DNA of 64,000 nt, taken from assembly GCA_036251875.1 (NCBI GenBank), contig CP133960.1, forward strand, positions 1,594,258 through 1,658,257. Reading direction: 5' to 3'. The translations under genes and the position numbers were made by a program. Each line of letters starts with the position of its first letter. Within the stretch, counting starts at the first letter, position 1. Positions 21,413 through 29,480 of the stretch are shown here, in pieces. Under the pieces are notes generated by a model. That model was given only the letters and a program-made list of their open reading frames with translations. It was not told the DNA's origin and made no database searches. The stretch is from Orbaceae bacterium lpD02 (GTDB lineage: Bacteria > Pseudomonadota > Gammaproteobacteria > Enterobacterales > Orbaceae).

Positions 21413-21787
21413 TTATTCATTATTTCCGTCTTTACGTTTTTGTGCTTCAATAAAATGGATCAATCCCGTTATACCATCTCGAATTAACCAAGCCATCACA
21501 TCTTCTTGTTCATTAGTTTTTAAGCGCAAAAAAGCAGATACCCATATTTGTAGAGGTTCAACAGGAGAAATGCTATAAATAGCGGGTTGTTTTTGGCTGT
21601 TGATTAGATAAGATTTAACAAAATCAGGTAAACTGTCAATATGATATTCGATTGCTTTACCTTGTACGCCGCTTCGTTTTCGGCTTTTCCATCCTTCAAC
21701 TCTTGCTTTGCGATTAATGCCTTGCATTGTCGATGGTAAGCCTTCTATTGAAGACAGATCTTTTGATGAATACCATAATTTTGCCAT
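21413..21787 (-). CDS. Mu c-repressor-like DNA-binding protein
   Basis: A 124-residue protein whose first 60 residues are a Mu-type winged-helix DNA-binding domain (WYSSKDLSSIEGLPSTMQG, then GWKSRKRSGVQGKAIEY), the fold shared by the phage Mu c repressor and the MuA transposase N-terminus. The C-terminal part, LKTNEQEDVMAWLIRDG and onward, resembles the C-terminal region of Mu c, so it looks like a shortened repressor rather than a transposase fragment. It is divergently transcribed from a Ner-like gene, the same layout as c/ner in Mu, with no transposase or other phage genes following. Probably a domesticated regulator; targets unknown. Confidence 0.75.
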   Translation of the reverse strand: MAKLWYSSKDLSSIEGLPSTMQGINRKARVEGWKSRKRSGVQGKAIEYHIDSLPDFVKSYLINSQKQPAIYSISPVEPLQIWVSAFLRLKTNEQEDVMAWLIRDGITGLIHFIEAQKRKDGNNE

Positions 21788-21825
21788 TTTATACCCATTT
21801 AAAGAAAATATAATGAACTTTAAGA

Positions 21826-21857
21826 AAATATGTTACAATAAATTAGATAACATATTT
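21826..21857. promoter_or_regulatory. Candidate operator between the Mu-like regulators
   Basis: A perfect ten-base inverted repeat, AAATATGTTA (21826-21835) and TAACATATTT (21848-21857), separated by 12 nt, in the 156-bp divergent region between the c-like repressor and the Ner-like gene. Two dyad half-sites about two helical turns apart, located where Mu has its early operator, fit a binding site for one or both regulators. This is inference from position and symmetry. Confidence 0.5.
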
Positions 21858-21943
21858 ATTTTACTTAACTTAATATAAACACTTACTAAGTTAGCTAATT
21901 AAAGAGAGAGCATATCATAAGATAGAAAATAAGGAAAAGAATA

Positions 21944-22210
21944 ATGGCAAATTCATATAATGACTGGCATCCTGCTGATATAATTGCAGCACTAAAAAAG
22001 CGAGGGCTAACACTTTCAGGATTATCTCGTCAATCAGGCCTAAGCTCTTCAACATTAAGCAATGCCTTAGTTAGGCCTTGGACAAAAGGAGAAATGCTCA
22101 TTGCACAAGCACTCAATATGAAAGCGGAAGATATTTGGCCGAGTCGATATAGAAATTACATCAATAATAAACCGATCACAAGACATCTACGTAATAAGTT
22201 AGCGGATTAG
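21944..22210 (+). CDS. Ner/Nlp (SfsB)-family transcriptional regulator
   Basis: An 88-residue helix-turn-helix protein with the family signatures DWHPADIIAALKKRG, SGLSSSTLSNAL and KGEMLIAQAL, ending in the conserved IWPSRY followed by a 23-residue tail. It resembles phage Mu Ner and even more the chromosomal E. coli Nlp/SfsB protein, which was found through effects on sugar-utilisation genes in a crp background. The gene is divergent from a Mu c-like repressor, and an AAGGAAAAG ribosome binding site precedes it. Whether it regulates only this locus or other genes cannot be seen. Confidence 0.88.
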   Translation: MANSYNDWHPADIIAALKKRGLTLSGLSRQSGLSSSTLSNALVRPWTKGEMLIAQALNMKAEDIWPSRYRNYINNKPITRHLRNKLAD

Positions 22211-22223
22211 CGTCAATTATAGA

Positions 22224-22258
22224 TAATCAGTTGAGAGGTTCATCCTATCAACTGATTA
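22224..22258 (+). terminator. Hairpin after the Ner-like gene
   Basis: Perfect 11-bp inverted repeat TAATCAGTTGA (22224-22234) with TCAACTGATTA (22248-22258), 13 nt past the stop codon. No T run follows, so it is a transcript-end hairpin at best, possibly a Rho-dependent end. Confidence 0.4.
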
Positions 22259-22350
22259 AGAACGCACTAAAAACTAAAAAATACATGAAATTATAGTTAA
22301 TTTAAGCGTAAAATAGTTCTATCTGTTTATTATATCTAAAGAGGAATTTT

Positions 22351-22914
22351 ATGAAACCTTTCACTCCAGACATGAACTCCCTTTTACCTAAGCTTAGAAA
22401 TAATTGTAGTTGGTTTTTTGCGGTTGGCATAACTCTACTTATACTTGGCTTTTTAGCACTATCATATCAATTTTTAGCCACCGTATTTTCCATATATTTT
22501 ATTGGTACATTATTATTTATTGCTGGAATTGTGCAAGCATTACACTCTTTTAAACTCAAGGGGGTTGGGCAAACAGCATTATGGGCAGTCATGGGTGTAC
22601 TATACATCATCGCTGGGATTCTTTCATTCACCCAGCCGGTCGCCGTATCAGCAGCATTTACATTAATTATTTCATTTTTACTAATTGTTAGCGGTATCAC
22701 ACAAATTATTAATGCTCTTCATAACAGAGGGTTCCCTAAATGGGGTTGGTGGTTATTTTCAGGGGTGATTACCCTAATATTAGGGTTTATGATAATAATG
22801 GGATGGCCAACAAATAGTTTATGGGTACTTGGCATGTTTGTTGGTATCGATTTAATGTTTCAAGGTTGGGCTTATATCGCTGTTGGATTAGCAATTAAAT
22901 CAGCAAAGCAATAA
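22351..22914 (+). CDS. HdeD-family (DUF308) inner-membrane protein
   Basis: A 187-residue protein with six predicted membrane helices arranged as three similar hairpins, the DUF308 pattern (for instance LLFIAGIVQALHSF and LLIVSGITQIINAL). E. coli HdeD of this family protects against acid at high cell density. A GAGGAA ribosome binding site precedes the ATG. It stands alone between the Ner-like regulator and the convergent rsgA; no hdeA/hdeB partner is present, so an acid-resistance role is only suggested by the family. Confidence 0.85.
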   Translation: MKPFTPDMNSLLPKLRNNCSWFFAVGITLLILGFLALSYQFLATVFSIYFIGTLLFIAGIVQALHSFKLKGVGQTALWAVMGVLYIIAGILSFTQPVAVSAAFTLIISFLLIVSGITQIINALHNRGFPKWGWWLFSGVITLILGFMIIMGWPTNSLWVLGMFVGIDLMFQGWAYIAVGLAIKSAKQ

Positions 22915-22964
22915 AATACCGCGCTCAATCAATAAAATATTACATATCATAGTATCTATTCTGC

Positions 22965-23996
22965 TTATTTAAATGCTCTATTGGTTTTTGCTTTTACCTC
23001 ACGCATGGTTTGCAAAATGCGATGATAATTATCTAAACGCCATGTAGCTATATTTCCAGATTCTGCGGCTTTTACTAGGCCGCAATTAATATCTGTTAAG
23101 TGATTGCAATCACGAAATTGACAATCAGATAAATAATCATAAAACTCAGGGAAACCTTGTATAACTTGCTCAGGCTCTAAATGCCATAAGCCAAACTCTC
23201 GAATTCCTGGCGAGTCAATAATATTGCCTCCCGTAGGTAAATGATATAACCGTGTCGATGTCGTGGTATGTTGCCCTAATCCCGAGGTTTCAGATATTTC
23301 TCCCACATTAACTTGTATTGATATTTCGGGTAATAATTGGTGAATAATGCTGGATTTGCCAACACCAGATTGCCCGACTAAAATAGATGTCCTACCTTGT
23401 AATTGTTGCTTAAACTCATCTAAACCTTGCATGTTTCTACACGATAATAATAAAACGCGGTAACCACGCTGGCGATAGTAGTCAAAAATATCAACCATTT
23501 CTTGATATTGAGATTCATTAAGCAAATCAATTTTATTTAATACAATAATTGGTTGAATATTAGTTACTGCACAAGCAACTAAGTAGCGATCAATGATATT
23601 TAATGATAGCTCTGGTAATACGGAAGAAATAATCATAATTTGATCAATATTTGCGGCGACAGGTTTAATACCATCATAAAAGTCAGGCCGAACTAGCTCG
23701 GAATAACGGGGATGTATCGCTTCGATTACACTGTTTATCTGTGAGTCATTATTTTGCCGCCAAATAACACGGTCTCCAGTAACGATTGAAGCTAGTGTTC
23801 GTCTTATGTTACAGCGAAATACTTCACCCTGTAAACTTTCAACGTCCGCAACTTTACCAAAACGACTAATAACAATGCCGTCTTGCGGTGCTAAAAACTC
23901 CCCTTCATTATATTGCTCATCTGCTCGATTTAGCCGCTTATTATGTTGAGCCGCAACCCGTCGTTGTTGAACTTTTGATAATTGATTTTTAGCCAC
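22965..23996 (-). CDS. rsgA: Ribosome small-subunit biogenesis GTPase RsgA
   Basis: A 343-residue circularly permuted GTPase that checks 30S subunit maturation. N-terminal basic region and OB-fold (about 38-110), then G4 NKID at 154-157 before G1 GQSGVGKS at 208-215 and G3 DSPG at 261-264, the permuted order typical of YjeQ/RsgA, and a zinc-binding C-terminal domain with Cys292, Cys297, His299 and Cys305. Its usual enterobacterial neighbours orn and psd are not adjacent here. Confidence 0.97.
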   Translation of the reverse strand: MAKNQLSKVQQRRVAAQHNKRLNRADEQYNEGEFLAPQDGIVISRFGKVADVESLQGEVFRCNIRRTLASIVTGDRVIWRQNNDSQINSVIEAIHPRYSELVRPDFYDGIKPVAANIDQIMIISSVLPELSLNIIDRYLVACAVTNIQPIIVLNKIDLLNESQYQEMVDIFDYYRQRGYRVLLLSCRNMQGLDEFKQQLQGRTSILVGQSGVGKSSIIHQLLPEISIQVNVGEISETSGLGQHTTTSTRLYHLPTGGNIIDSPGIREFGLWHLEPEQVIQGFPEFYDYLSDCQFRDCNHLTDINCGLVKAAESGNIATWRLDNYHRILQTMREVKAKTNRAFK

Positions 23997-24118
23997 AAAA
24001 CCTCTTTTGTTACTTAAATAGTATTATACTGGGCTATTGTACAGCAAATTTAGCCACTCTTTTTTTAATTATATTAATTCAATAGTTACGCTCATAAACT
24101 CTGGACCAACCACAATCA

Positions 24119-24613
24119 CTAGTCTTTTAAACGTACAAAGGTAATAATGCTACGTGTTTGCCCCTTATCTGCCCAGTTTGGCATAATCCGCCAAGGCGTT
24201 AATACTTGCAATCTATCACCTTCTATTTTAAATTGCCGGGCTTGCTCTGTACCAACCCATGTGGGATTCCATGCTACTTGCACGGAGGTGATCCATTTAT
24301 CACCTTCAATTCGATACTCACCCGCATAAGCGACCATTGAATCAAGTAATTGTGCTTTTTCTTCTGCTGTATTTGCAGCAATGCGCCCATTACCCGTGAG
24401 CATAAACCAAGTTCTGCCTTCTGGTGTAAAAATCGTATATCCAGTAGGATGTTGACCCATCGGGGAAATGGTTTCACCTGTTTCTTTTACTTCAATAATA
24501 TAAGAGGCAAGTTGCCAAACACCTTGAATTTGCATACGATCATCCTTTGCAAACGCGGGACGAAGAAATACAAAAGTAATAATAAGCGCCAAAAGATAGT
24601 TTTTTTTTATCAT
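24119..24613 (-). CDS. Secreted lipocalin-like domain protein
   Basis: A 164-residue protein with a signal peptide (likely cut after PAFA near residue 22). The mature part begins QIQGVWQLASYIIEV, has the GxW strand typical of lipocalin-type barrels and the segments GYTIFTPEGRTWFML and AYAGEYRIEGDKW, matching the lipocalin-like (Lipocalin_5) domain found in periplasmic or secreted proteins of unknown function. It precedes rsgA on the same strand with a 122-nt gap and no clear terminator. Ligand unknown. Confidence 0.75.
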   Translation of the reverse strand: MIKKNYLLALIITFVFLRPAFAKDDRMQIQGVWQLASYIIEVKETGETISPMGQHPTGYTIFTPEGRTWFMLTGNGRIAANTAEEKAQLLDSMVAYAGEYRIEGDKWITSVQVAWNPTWVGTEQARQFKIEGDRLQVLTPWRIMPNWADKGQTRSIITFVRLKD

Positions 24614-24898
24614 GTTAAAACCTCAAAATAGCTATTAGCTAATTGATTATTATTGATTTCAAACAATTTATTTTTAATCGTTTAAAATTGAATTGAGTAA
24701 TAATATATAAATAATAACTAACTAGCAAAAATAACATGATTATTATCCATTATTAGTTAAATAAGACAGAAAAAAATTGTAATGATCGTAAAAAAATCTA
24801 CAATAATTTGTAAAACTAGTTATTAAACTAAGACTTCTAGCCAAAAATAGAGTAAATTAGTCGATACTTAAGTTATAACTAACTCAATATTGATTTAG

Positions 24899-25378
24899 AT
24901 GATGCGTAATAGTGAACCTCAATCTGTAAATAGCCTACTTAATGTTAATACTTTTTTGACTATTCAAGAAAAGAGTAGGACTTTATACGCACTTAACAAC
25001 CTAATTTCGAAATTATTACCTGAAAGCTTAAGCCAAGAGTGTCGCGTCGCTAATTATCGACAAGGGATCCTTATTGTAACTGTATCATCAGCAGGCTGGC
25101 TAACTCGTTTGCGTTACGAACAAGAAAAGCTGCGTTCTTTTTTACGCCAAAATGGACTCAGTGGATTAACCTCGATTCAATTCAAAGTGGACCCTAATCT
25201 TAACCGTAATAAATGTATATTGCATAGTAAAGATAGCGATTTAAACAAAAGGCAGATTACGCAGCAAAGTGCTGAGCTATTAATGAGTCTTGCTCAAAAT
25301 TGTTCTCAAAAATTAAAAAGTAATTTGATTAAGCTTGCCAAGCATGCAACAAAAATAGACAATATATCAACTAATTAG
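24899..25378 (+). CDS. DUF721 (DciA-like) protein
   Basis: A 159-residue protein whose region 28-105 carries the DUF721/DciA pattern: LLPESLSQECRVANYRQG, then LIVTVSSAGWLTRLRYEQ. DciA proteins load the replicative helicase DnaB in bacteria that lack DnaC; other DUF721 proteins are uncharacterised. The remaining C-terminal tail is helical and basic. Two consecutive ATGs (24899 and 24902) are possible starts and neither has a clear ribosome binding site. It is followed 33 nt later by zapG. Helicase loading is inferred from the family only. Confidence 0.75.
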   Translation: MMRNSEPQSVNSLLNVNTFLTIQEKSRTLYALNNLISKLLPESLSQECRVANYRQGILIVTVSSAGWLTRLRYEQEKLRSFLRQNGLSGLTSIQFKVDPNLNRNKCILHSKDSDLNKRQITQQSAELLMSLAQNCSQKLKSNLIKLAKHATKIDNISTN

Positions 25379-25411
25379 TCGAAGTAATCTCTACGATATT
25401 AAGGAGAACAG

Positions 25412-25831
25412 ATGGATTCGGAAATGACAACATACCTTATCATGGGTTTAGTTTTAGGGGCTATCATCGGTATTATCATTACGAATGTATTTAGCTCAAA
25501 AGCGAGAAAATATGAGCAAATGAAACGAGAGCTCGAAGTAACAAAGCAAGAATTAGCCACACAAAAGCAGATGATAATTAAACATTTTTCCCATAGCGCT
25601 GAAATTTTAGATAACATGGCTAAAGAATTTCGCCGTCTCTACCAGCACATGGCTGATAATTCAAACAACTTGGTGTCTCAAGAAGATTTAAACACATTAA
25701 ATTTAACGCCAACTATGAATATAAATACAGATAAAACTGTTTTAGAAAGTAAAATTCAAGGCTCTACCCCACCGAAAGATTATTCAAATAATCCATCTGG
25801 ATTATTAAAAGGTGAAGAAACAAAGATATAA
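25412..25831 (+). CDS. zapG: Cell-division/envelope protein ZapG (YhcB, DUF1043)
   Basis: A 139-residue protein with one N-terminal membrane helix (about 6-24), a coiled coil (about 30-80) and the conserved segment HFSHSAEILDNMAKEFRRLYQHMA, plus a C-terminal PKDYSNNPSGLL motif, all as in E. coli YhcB. YhcB/ZapG links division and envelope synthesis. An AAGGAG site precedes the ATG at 25412; a second in-frame ATG four codons later is possible. The order yhcB-degQ-degS is the E. coli one. Confidence 0.93.
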   Translation: MDSEMTTYLIMGLVLGAIIGIIITNVFSSKARKYEQMKRELEVTKQELATQKQMIIKHFSHSAEILDNMAKEFRRLYQHMADNSNNLVSQEDLNTLNLTPTMNINTDKTVLESKIQGSTPPKDYSNNPSGLLKGEETKI

Positions 25832-25943
25832 CGTATTTAATTAAAATATAATGGTTATGTGAGCTCAAAAAGCAATAGGCTATAGCAAACAAAATCGTTA
25901 GATTAATATTATTTTTAAAGTAAAAGAAATGAGAATCATTAAA

Positions 25944-27326
25944 ATGAAACAAAAATTTAATTATCCGAAAAAATGCTTAACTATTTTAGCATTAACAATT
26001 GGTTTGAGCTTAGGTTCATTTGCTCAAGCTAGCATTAAATTACCATCATTTATTTCAACACCTTCAGGCAACACGCAAGAATTACCTAGTTTGGCACCAA
26101 TGCTTGAGCAAGTGTTGCCTTCAGTGGTTAGTATAAAAGTTGAAGGAACAGCACAAGTTCAAAATAATATACCTGAAGAGTTTAAACGTTTTTTTGGTTA
26201 TCCTGAAAACCAATCTAGAGCTTTTGTAGGACAAGGTTCAGGGGTAATTATTGATGCAGATAAAGGTTATGTCGTAACCAATAATCATGTCATTGATAAC
26301 GCTGAAAAAATAACTATTCTAGTCAATGATGGCCGGGAATTTACTGCCAAACTTATTGGTAAAGATCCTCTTACTGATATTGCATTATTACAGATAGAAA
26401 ATGGCAAAAATTTGACGGCAATTAAACTTGCTGACTCAGATAAATTACGTGTTGGTGATTTTGCTGTTGCTATCGGTAACCCGTTTGGAATTGGTCAGAC
26501 CGTAACATCAGGAATTATCTCAGCGTTAGCAAGAAGTGGATTGAATATGAATGGATTTGAAAACTTTATCCAGACTGACGCTTCGATTAACCGAGGAAAT
26601 TCTGGCGGTGCATTAATCAATTTAAACGGTGAATTAATCGGTATTAATACGGCCATTATTGCTCCCGGTGGTGGTAATGTCGGTATTGCCTTCGCTATTC
26701 CTAGTAATATGGTAAAAAATCTAACCGAACAATTCTCTGAATTTGGTCAAGTGAAACGAGGCGTTTTAGGCATCAAAGGTAATGAATTAACATCCGATAT
26801 TGCAAAAGCATTTGATTTGAATGTTCAAAAAGGTGCATTTATTAGCGAAGTGCTCGAAGATTCGGCCGCTAAAGAGGCGGGAATCAAAGCTGGTGATGTA
26901 ATTATATCAATGGACGGTAAACCTATTGAAAGTTTTGCTGAACTAAGGGCTAAAGTAGCAACAGCTGGCGTAGGGCGAGAAATAAGTCTTGGTCTAATTC
27001 GTGATGGCAAGCAAGTTATGCTCAAAGTAAAACTTAAAACCAGTGATGAGTCAACGACTGAAGCTAAAACAATTCATCCAAGCCTAGATGGTGCAAGCTT
27101 AGCTAATAGCGATCAAGACGGCAAGGATGGTGTCTTAATCGATAAGATCATAGCTGGCTCTGCTGCATCTAAGCTAGGCTTAAAAGAAGGTGACTTAATT
27201 ACAGGAATCAATAAAGCACCGATCAAAAACATTGCCGATTTGCGTAAAATTATTGAAAATAAACCTGCTGTAATTGCGCTCAATATTGTACGGGATAAGA
27301 GTAATATCTATCTTATCTTACGCTAA
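25944..27326 (+). CDS. degQ: Periplasmic serine protease/chaperone DegQ (HtrA family)
   Basis: A 460-residue HtrA protease. Signal peptide ending FAQA, a trypsin-like domain with catalytic His115, Asp145 and Ser220 (TNNHVID, DIALLQ, GNSGGAL), and two PDZ domains (about 260-350 and 370-455). It degrades and refolds misfolded envelope proteins. The ATG at 25944 is chosen over 25929 because GAGAA lies eight nt before it and it gives the usual signal peptide. DegQ rather than DegP is called from the position between zapG and degS and the shorter Q-linker loop. Confidence 0.95.
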   Translation: MKQKFNYPKKCLTILALTIGLSLGSFAQASIKLPSFISTPSGNTQELPSLAPMLEQVLPSVVSIKVEGTAQVQNNIPEEFKRFFGYPENQSRAFVGQGSGVIIDADKGYVVTNNHVIDNAEKITILVNDGREFTAKLIGKDPLTDIALLQIENGKNLTAIKLADSDKLRVGDFAVAIGNPFGIGQTVTSGIISALARSGLNMNGFENFIQTDASINRGNSGGALINLNGELIGINTAIIAPGGGNVGIAFAIPSNMVKNLTEQFSEFGQVKRGVLGIKGNELTSDIAKAFDLNVQKGAFISEVLEDSAAKEAGIKAGDVIISMDGKPIESFAELRAKVATAGVGREISLGLIRDGKQVMLKVKLKTSDESTTEAKTIHPSLDGASLANSDQDGKDGVLIDKIIAGSAASKLGLKEGDLITGINKAPIKNIADLRKIIENKPAVIALNIVRDKSNIYLILR

Positions 27327-27339
27327 TACTAGCAAAGTA

Positions 27340-27370
27340 AAATAAGGCGCAACTTGGCGCCTTATTTTAT
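27340..27370 (+). terminator. Intrinsic terminator of degQ
   Basis: Eleven-base-pair perfect stem AAATAAGGCGC/GCGCCTTATTT (27340-27350 and 27357-27367) with a six-nt loop and T-rich 3' side, 13 nt past the degQ stop. It separates degQ from degS, which therefore probably has its own promoter. Confidence 0.88.
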
Positions 27371-27514
27371 TTCAAATCTCGATAATGAAAATTTAATTAT
27401 TATCAAGATAAATAACTAACTAAAAGAAAAACACATCTGATTTCTTAGCTTTGATTATTTCTATGATATTATCTAAAAATGTTATAGATAAATTAATATT
27501 GTTGGATTACTTTT

Positions 27515-28564
27515 ATGCTAAAAAAAATACTTTGGCCGATGTTAATCGGCACGGTTTTAGCAATCGTATTATTAATCATTTTTCCTTCCCTAAAAAATGA
27601 TAGCCATCTTTCTTTACCTCAAACTATCTTTAATAGTGAACCTTTAAGCTATCATCAAGCAGTCAAAGCCGCCGCCCCAGCTGTTGCTAATATTTATAGT
27701 CGCACAATGAGTGTTGCTTCCACAAAAAAGAAAGGTGAGATAACACCATTAGGATCGGGTGTTATTATCAGTAAAGATGGCTATATTATTACTAATTTTC
27801 ATGTAATTGAAGGTGCCCAACAAATTATTGTTGCGTTACAAGATGGTCGAATCTTTGAAGCGTTAATCGTCGGCTCTGATAAACTTGTTGACATAGCCGT
27901 ACTTAAAATCGAAGCATCAAATATTCCGGTTATTCCTATCAATCCGAACCGAGAGCCTCAAATTGGCGATATCGTGCTTGCTATTGGTAACCCATATAAT
28001 ATAGGTCAAACAATAACTCAAGGAATTATCAGCGCAACTGGTCGCGATGGGCTGAGTCCATTTAGACGGCAGAATTTTATTCAAACAGATGCATCGATTA
28101 ACCATGGTAATTCTGGGGGAGCATTAGTTAATAGCAAAGGTGAGTTAATTGGTATCAATACCTTATCATTCGTTAAAAATAGCGCTAATGACATACCAGA
28201 AGGAATTGGTTTTGCGATCCCAACTGCCCTCGCGACAAAGATTATGAAAAAATTGATAAAAGATGGCAAAATTATTCGTGGGTATATTGGTATTGATGGT
28301 TTAGAGTTTTCACCGACACAAAACCCAAGCGACCATCCCGTAGTACTTGGTATTTTAGTTACCAATGTAGAAGGGCCTGCAAGCAAAGCAGGCCTAAAAG
28401 CTAACGACATATTAATTTCCGTTAATAATCAACCAGTAAAATCGATCATTGAAACAATGGATCAAATTACAGAAATAAAACCAGGCACAATAATTCCTGT
28501 TACCGTACTGCGTAATGGAGAAAAGTTGCCACTGGAAGTAAAGATAGAGCAATTGCCAATTTAA
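27515..28564 (+). CDS. degS: Inner-membrane-anchored serine protease DegS
   Basis: A 349-residue HtrA protease with an N-terminal membrane anchor (about residues 8-25) instead of a cleavable signal, catalytic His96, Asp126 and Ser200, and a single PDZ domain (about 255-345). It senses C-termini of misfolded porins and makes the first cut in anti-sigma factor RseA, starting the sigma-E response; the second protease, RseP, is also encoded in this window. A 188-bp gap with a terminator separates it from degQ. Confidence 0.96.
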   Translation: MLKKILWPMLIGTVLAIVLLIIFPSLKNDSHLSLPQTIFNSEPLSYHQAVKAAAPAVANIYSRTMSVASTKKKGEITPLGSGVIISKDGYIITNFHVIEGAQQIIVALQDGRIFEALIVGSDKLVDIAVLKIEASNIPVIPINPNREPQIGDIVLAIGNPYNIGQTITQGIISATGRDGLSPFRRQNFIQTDASINHGNSGGALVNSKGELIGINTLSFVKNSANDIPEGIGFAIPTALATKIMKKLIKDGKIIRGYIGIDGLEFSPTQNPSDHPVVLGILVTNVEGPASKAGLKANDILISVNNQPVKSIIETMDQITEIKPGTIIPVTVLRNGEKLPLEVKIEQLPI

Positions 28565-28591
28565 ATATTAGTAATTGTTTGGAGTTGAAGC

Positions 28592-28620
28592 TTGACGAAA
28601 TATAAAAATAGCGGTAAAAT
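28592..28620 (+). promoter_or_regulatory. Sigma-70 promoter of rpmE
   Basis: TTGACG at 28592-28597, a 17-nt spacer and TAAAAT at 28615-28620, close to consensus and placed between degS and rpmE. Transcription would begin near 28627, leaving a leader of about 90 nt. Confidence 0.75.
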
Positions 28621-28626
28621 TCGCAA

Positions 28627-28716
28627 CCTTATTCGTGTTATTTAACATTTATATGGTGTATAAATTTTGTTGTAATGCAACCATTTATATAGCGATATAA
28701 ACAAAAGAGGCTAAAA
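28627..28716 (+). promoter_or_regulatory. Structured rpmE leader (possible L31 autoregulatory element)
   Basis: About 90 nt between the predicted start and the rpmE ATG, containing a perfect seven-bp hairpin at 28647-28665 (ATTTATA/TATAAAT), a short GTTG/CAAC hairpin around 28669-28681, and a seven-bp hairpin at 28684-28701 (TTTATAT/ATATAAA) directly before the AGAGG ribosome binding site. L31 leaders bound by L31 itself are reported in gammaproteobacteria; membership in that class is inferred from gene, position and structure, not from a model search. Confidence 0.5.
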
Positions 28717-28932
28717 ATGAAAAAAGGTATCCATCCTGAATATAAAGAAATTACGGCAACATGTTCTTGCGGTAATGTAATTAAAACTCATTCAACCATC
28801 GGTCATGATATTCACTTAGATGTATGTGGAGAGTGTCATCCATTTTATACCGGTAAACAACGTGATGTTGCAACGGGTGGACGAGTTGATAAGTTTAACC
28901 AACGTTTTTCTATGCCAAGTAGTAAGAAATAG
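28717..28932 (+). CDS. rpmE: 50S ribosomal protein L31 (zinc form)
   Basis: A 71-residue bL31 of the zinc-binding type: Cys16, Cys18, Cys37 and Cys40 form the ligand set (TCSCGN and VCGECHPF). L31 bridges the two ribosomal subunits. The gene is alone on its strand with its own promoter, leader and terminator, and sits next to metJ as in E. coli. Confidence 0.97.
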   Translation: MKKGIHPEYKEITATCSCGNVIKTHSTIGHDIHLDVCGECHPFYTGKQRDVATGGRVDKFNQRFSMPSSKK

Positions 28933-28950
28933 TTTCTTACCTTCAAAATA

Positions 28951-28980
28951 AAAGCGCTAATTAAAACCAGCGCTTTTTTT
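28951..28980. terminator. Terminator between rpmE and metJ
   Basis: Eight-bp stem AAAGCGCT/AGCGCTTT (28951-28958 and 28969-28976) followed by seven or eight T (28974-28980) on the plus strand and A-rich DNA on the other side. It ends rpmE and could also act on the convergent metJ transcript. Confidence 0.9.
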
Positions 28981-28992
28981 ATATCAATATTA

Positions 28993-29310
28993 TTAATATT
29001 CTAATGAATCGGGGTCAATACCTAATTCAAGCATTAATACTTTTGCTTGCTGTGGAATCCCATCCGACAGCTCTTTGCTTAAATCTTTATCACTCGGTAG
29101 TGGTTGCCCTGTAAATGCATGCAAAAAAGCCTCACATAAAAGCTCACTATTTGTCGCATGCCTTAAATTATTAACTTGTCGACGCGTTCGTTCATCTGTC
29201 AGTATCTTTAATACTTTTAATGGAATCGAAACTGTAATTTTTTTAACCTGTTCATTTTTCTTTCCATGTTCGGCATAAGGACTAATATAGTCACCGTTCC
29301 ACTCCATCAT
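28993..29310 (-). CDS. metJ: Methionine repressor MetJ
   Basis: A 105-residue ribbon-helix-helix repressor, same length as in E. coli and nearly identical through the DNA-binding strand ([17 protein letters not shown]) and the following helices. With S-adenosylmethionine as corepressor it binds tandem Met boxes and represses methionine synthesis genes, including its own. It is divergent from metB, with a Met-box array between them. Confidence 0.98.
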   Translation of the reverse strand: MMEWNGDYISPYAEHGKKNEQVKKITVSIPLKVLKILTDERTRRQVNNLRHATNSELLCEAFLHAFTGQPLPSDKDLSKELSDGIPQQAKVLMLELGIDPDSLEY

Positions 29311-29398
29311 CTGATAGCCTCACTCTTTCACACATTAGTATCATAAATAGCAAGGATAATTTTATCTTTTTTTTTAATTAGTAGCAATCTATACATTA

Positions 29399-29430
29399 AG
29401 ATATTTAGACATCTGGACGTATTGACGTCT
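29399..29430. promoter_or_regulatory. Tandem Met boxes (MetJ operator)
   Basis: Consecutive octamers related to the consensus AGACGTCT: AGACATCT (29407-29414), GGACGTAT (29415-29422) and TGACGTCT (29423-29430), preceded by a weaker AGATATTT (29399-29406). Spacing is exactly eight bp, as MetJ dimers require for cooperative binding. Position between metJ and metB matches the E. coli operator. Confidence 0.9.
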
Positions 29431-29480
29431 TTTTACTTTATGCTATTCTAATAGCCTTCGCTTAAAAAAGGTGAAATATT

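Noticed and set aside
21413-22210. Integrated Mu-like prophage
   Set aside because: Only two regulator genes are present. The flanks are ordinary chromosomal genes and no transposase, head, tail or end-repeat sequence was seen.
29310-29398. Further Met boxes to the left of the array
   Set aside because: The T-rich octamers there match the consensus at four or fewer positions, no better than expected in AT-rich DNA.
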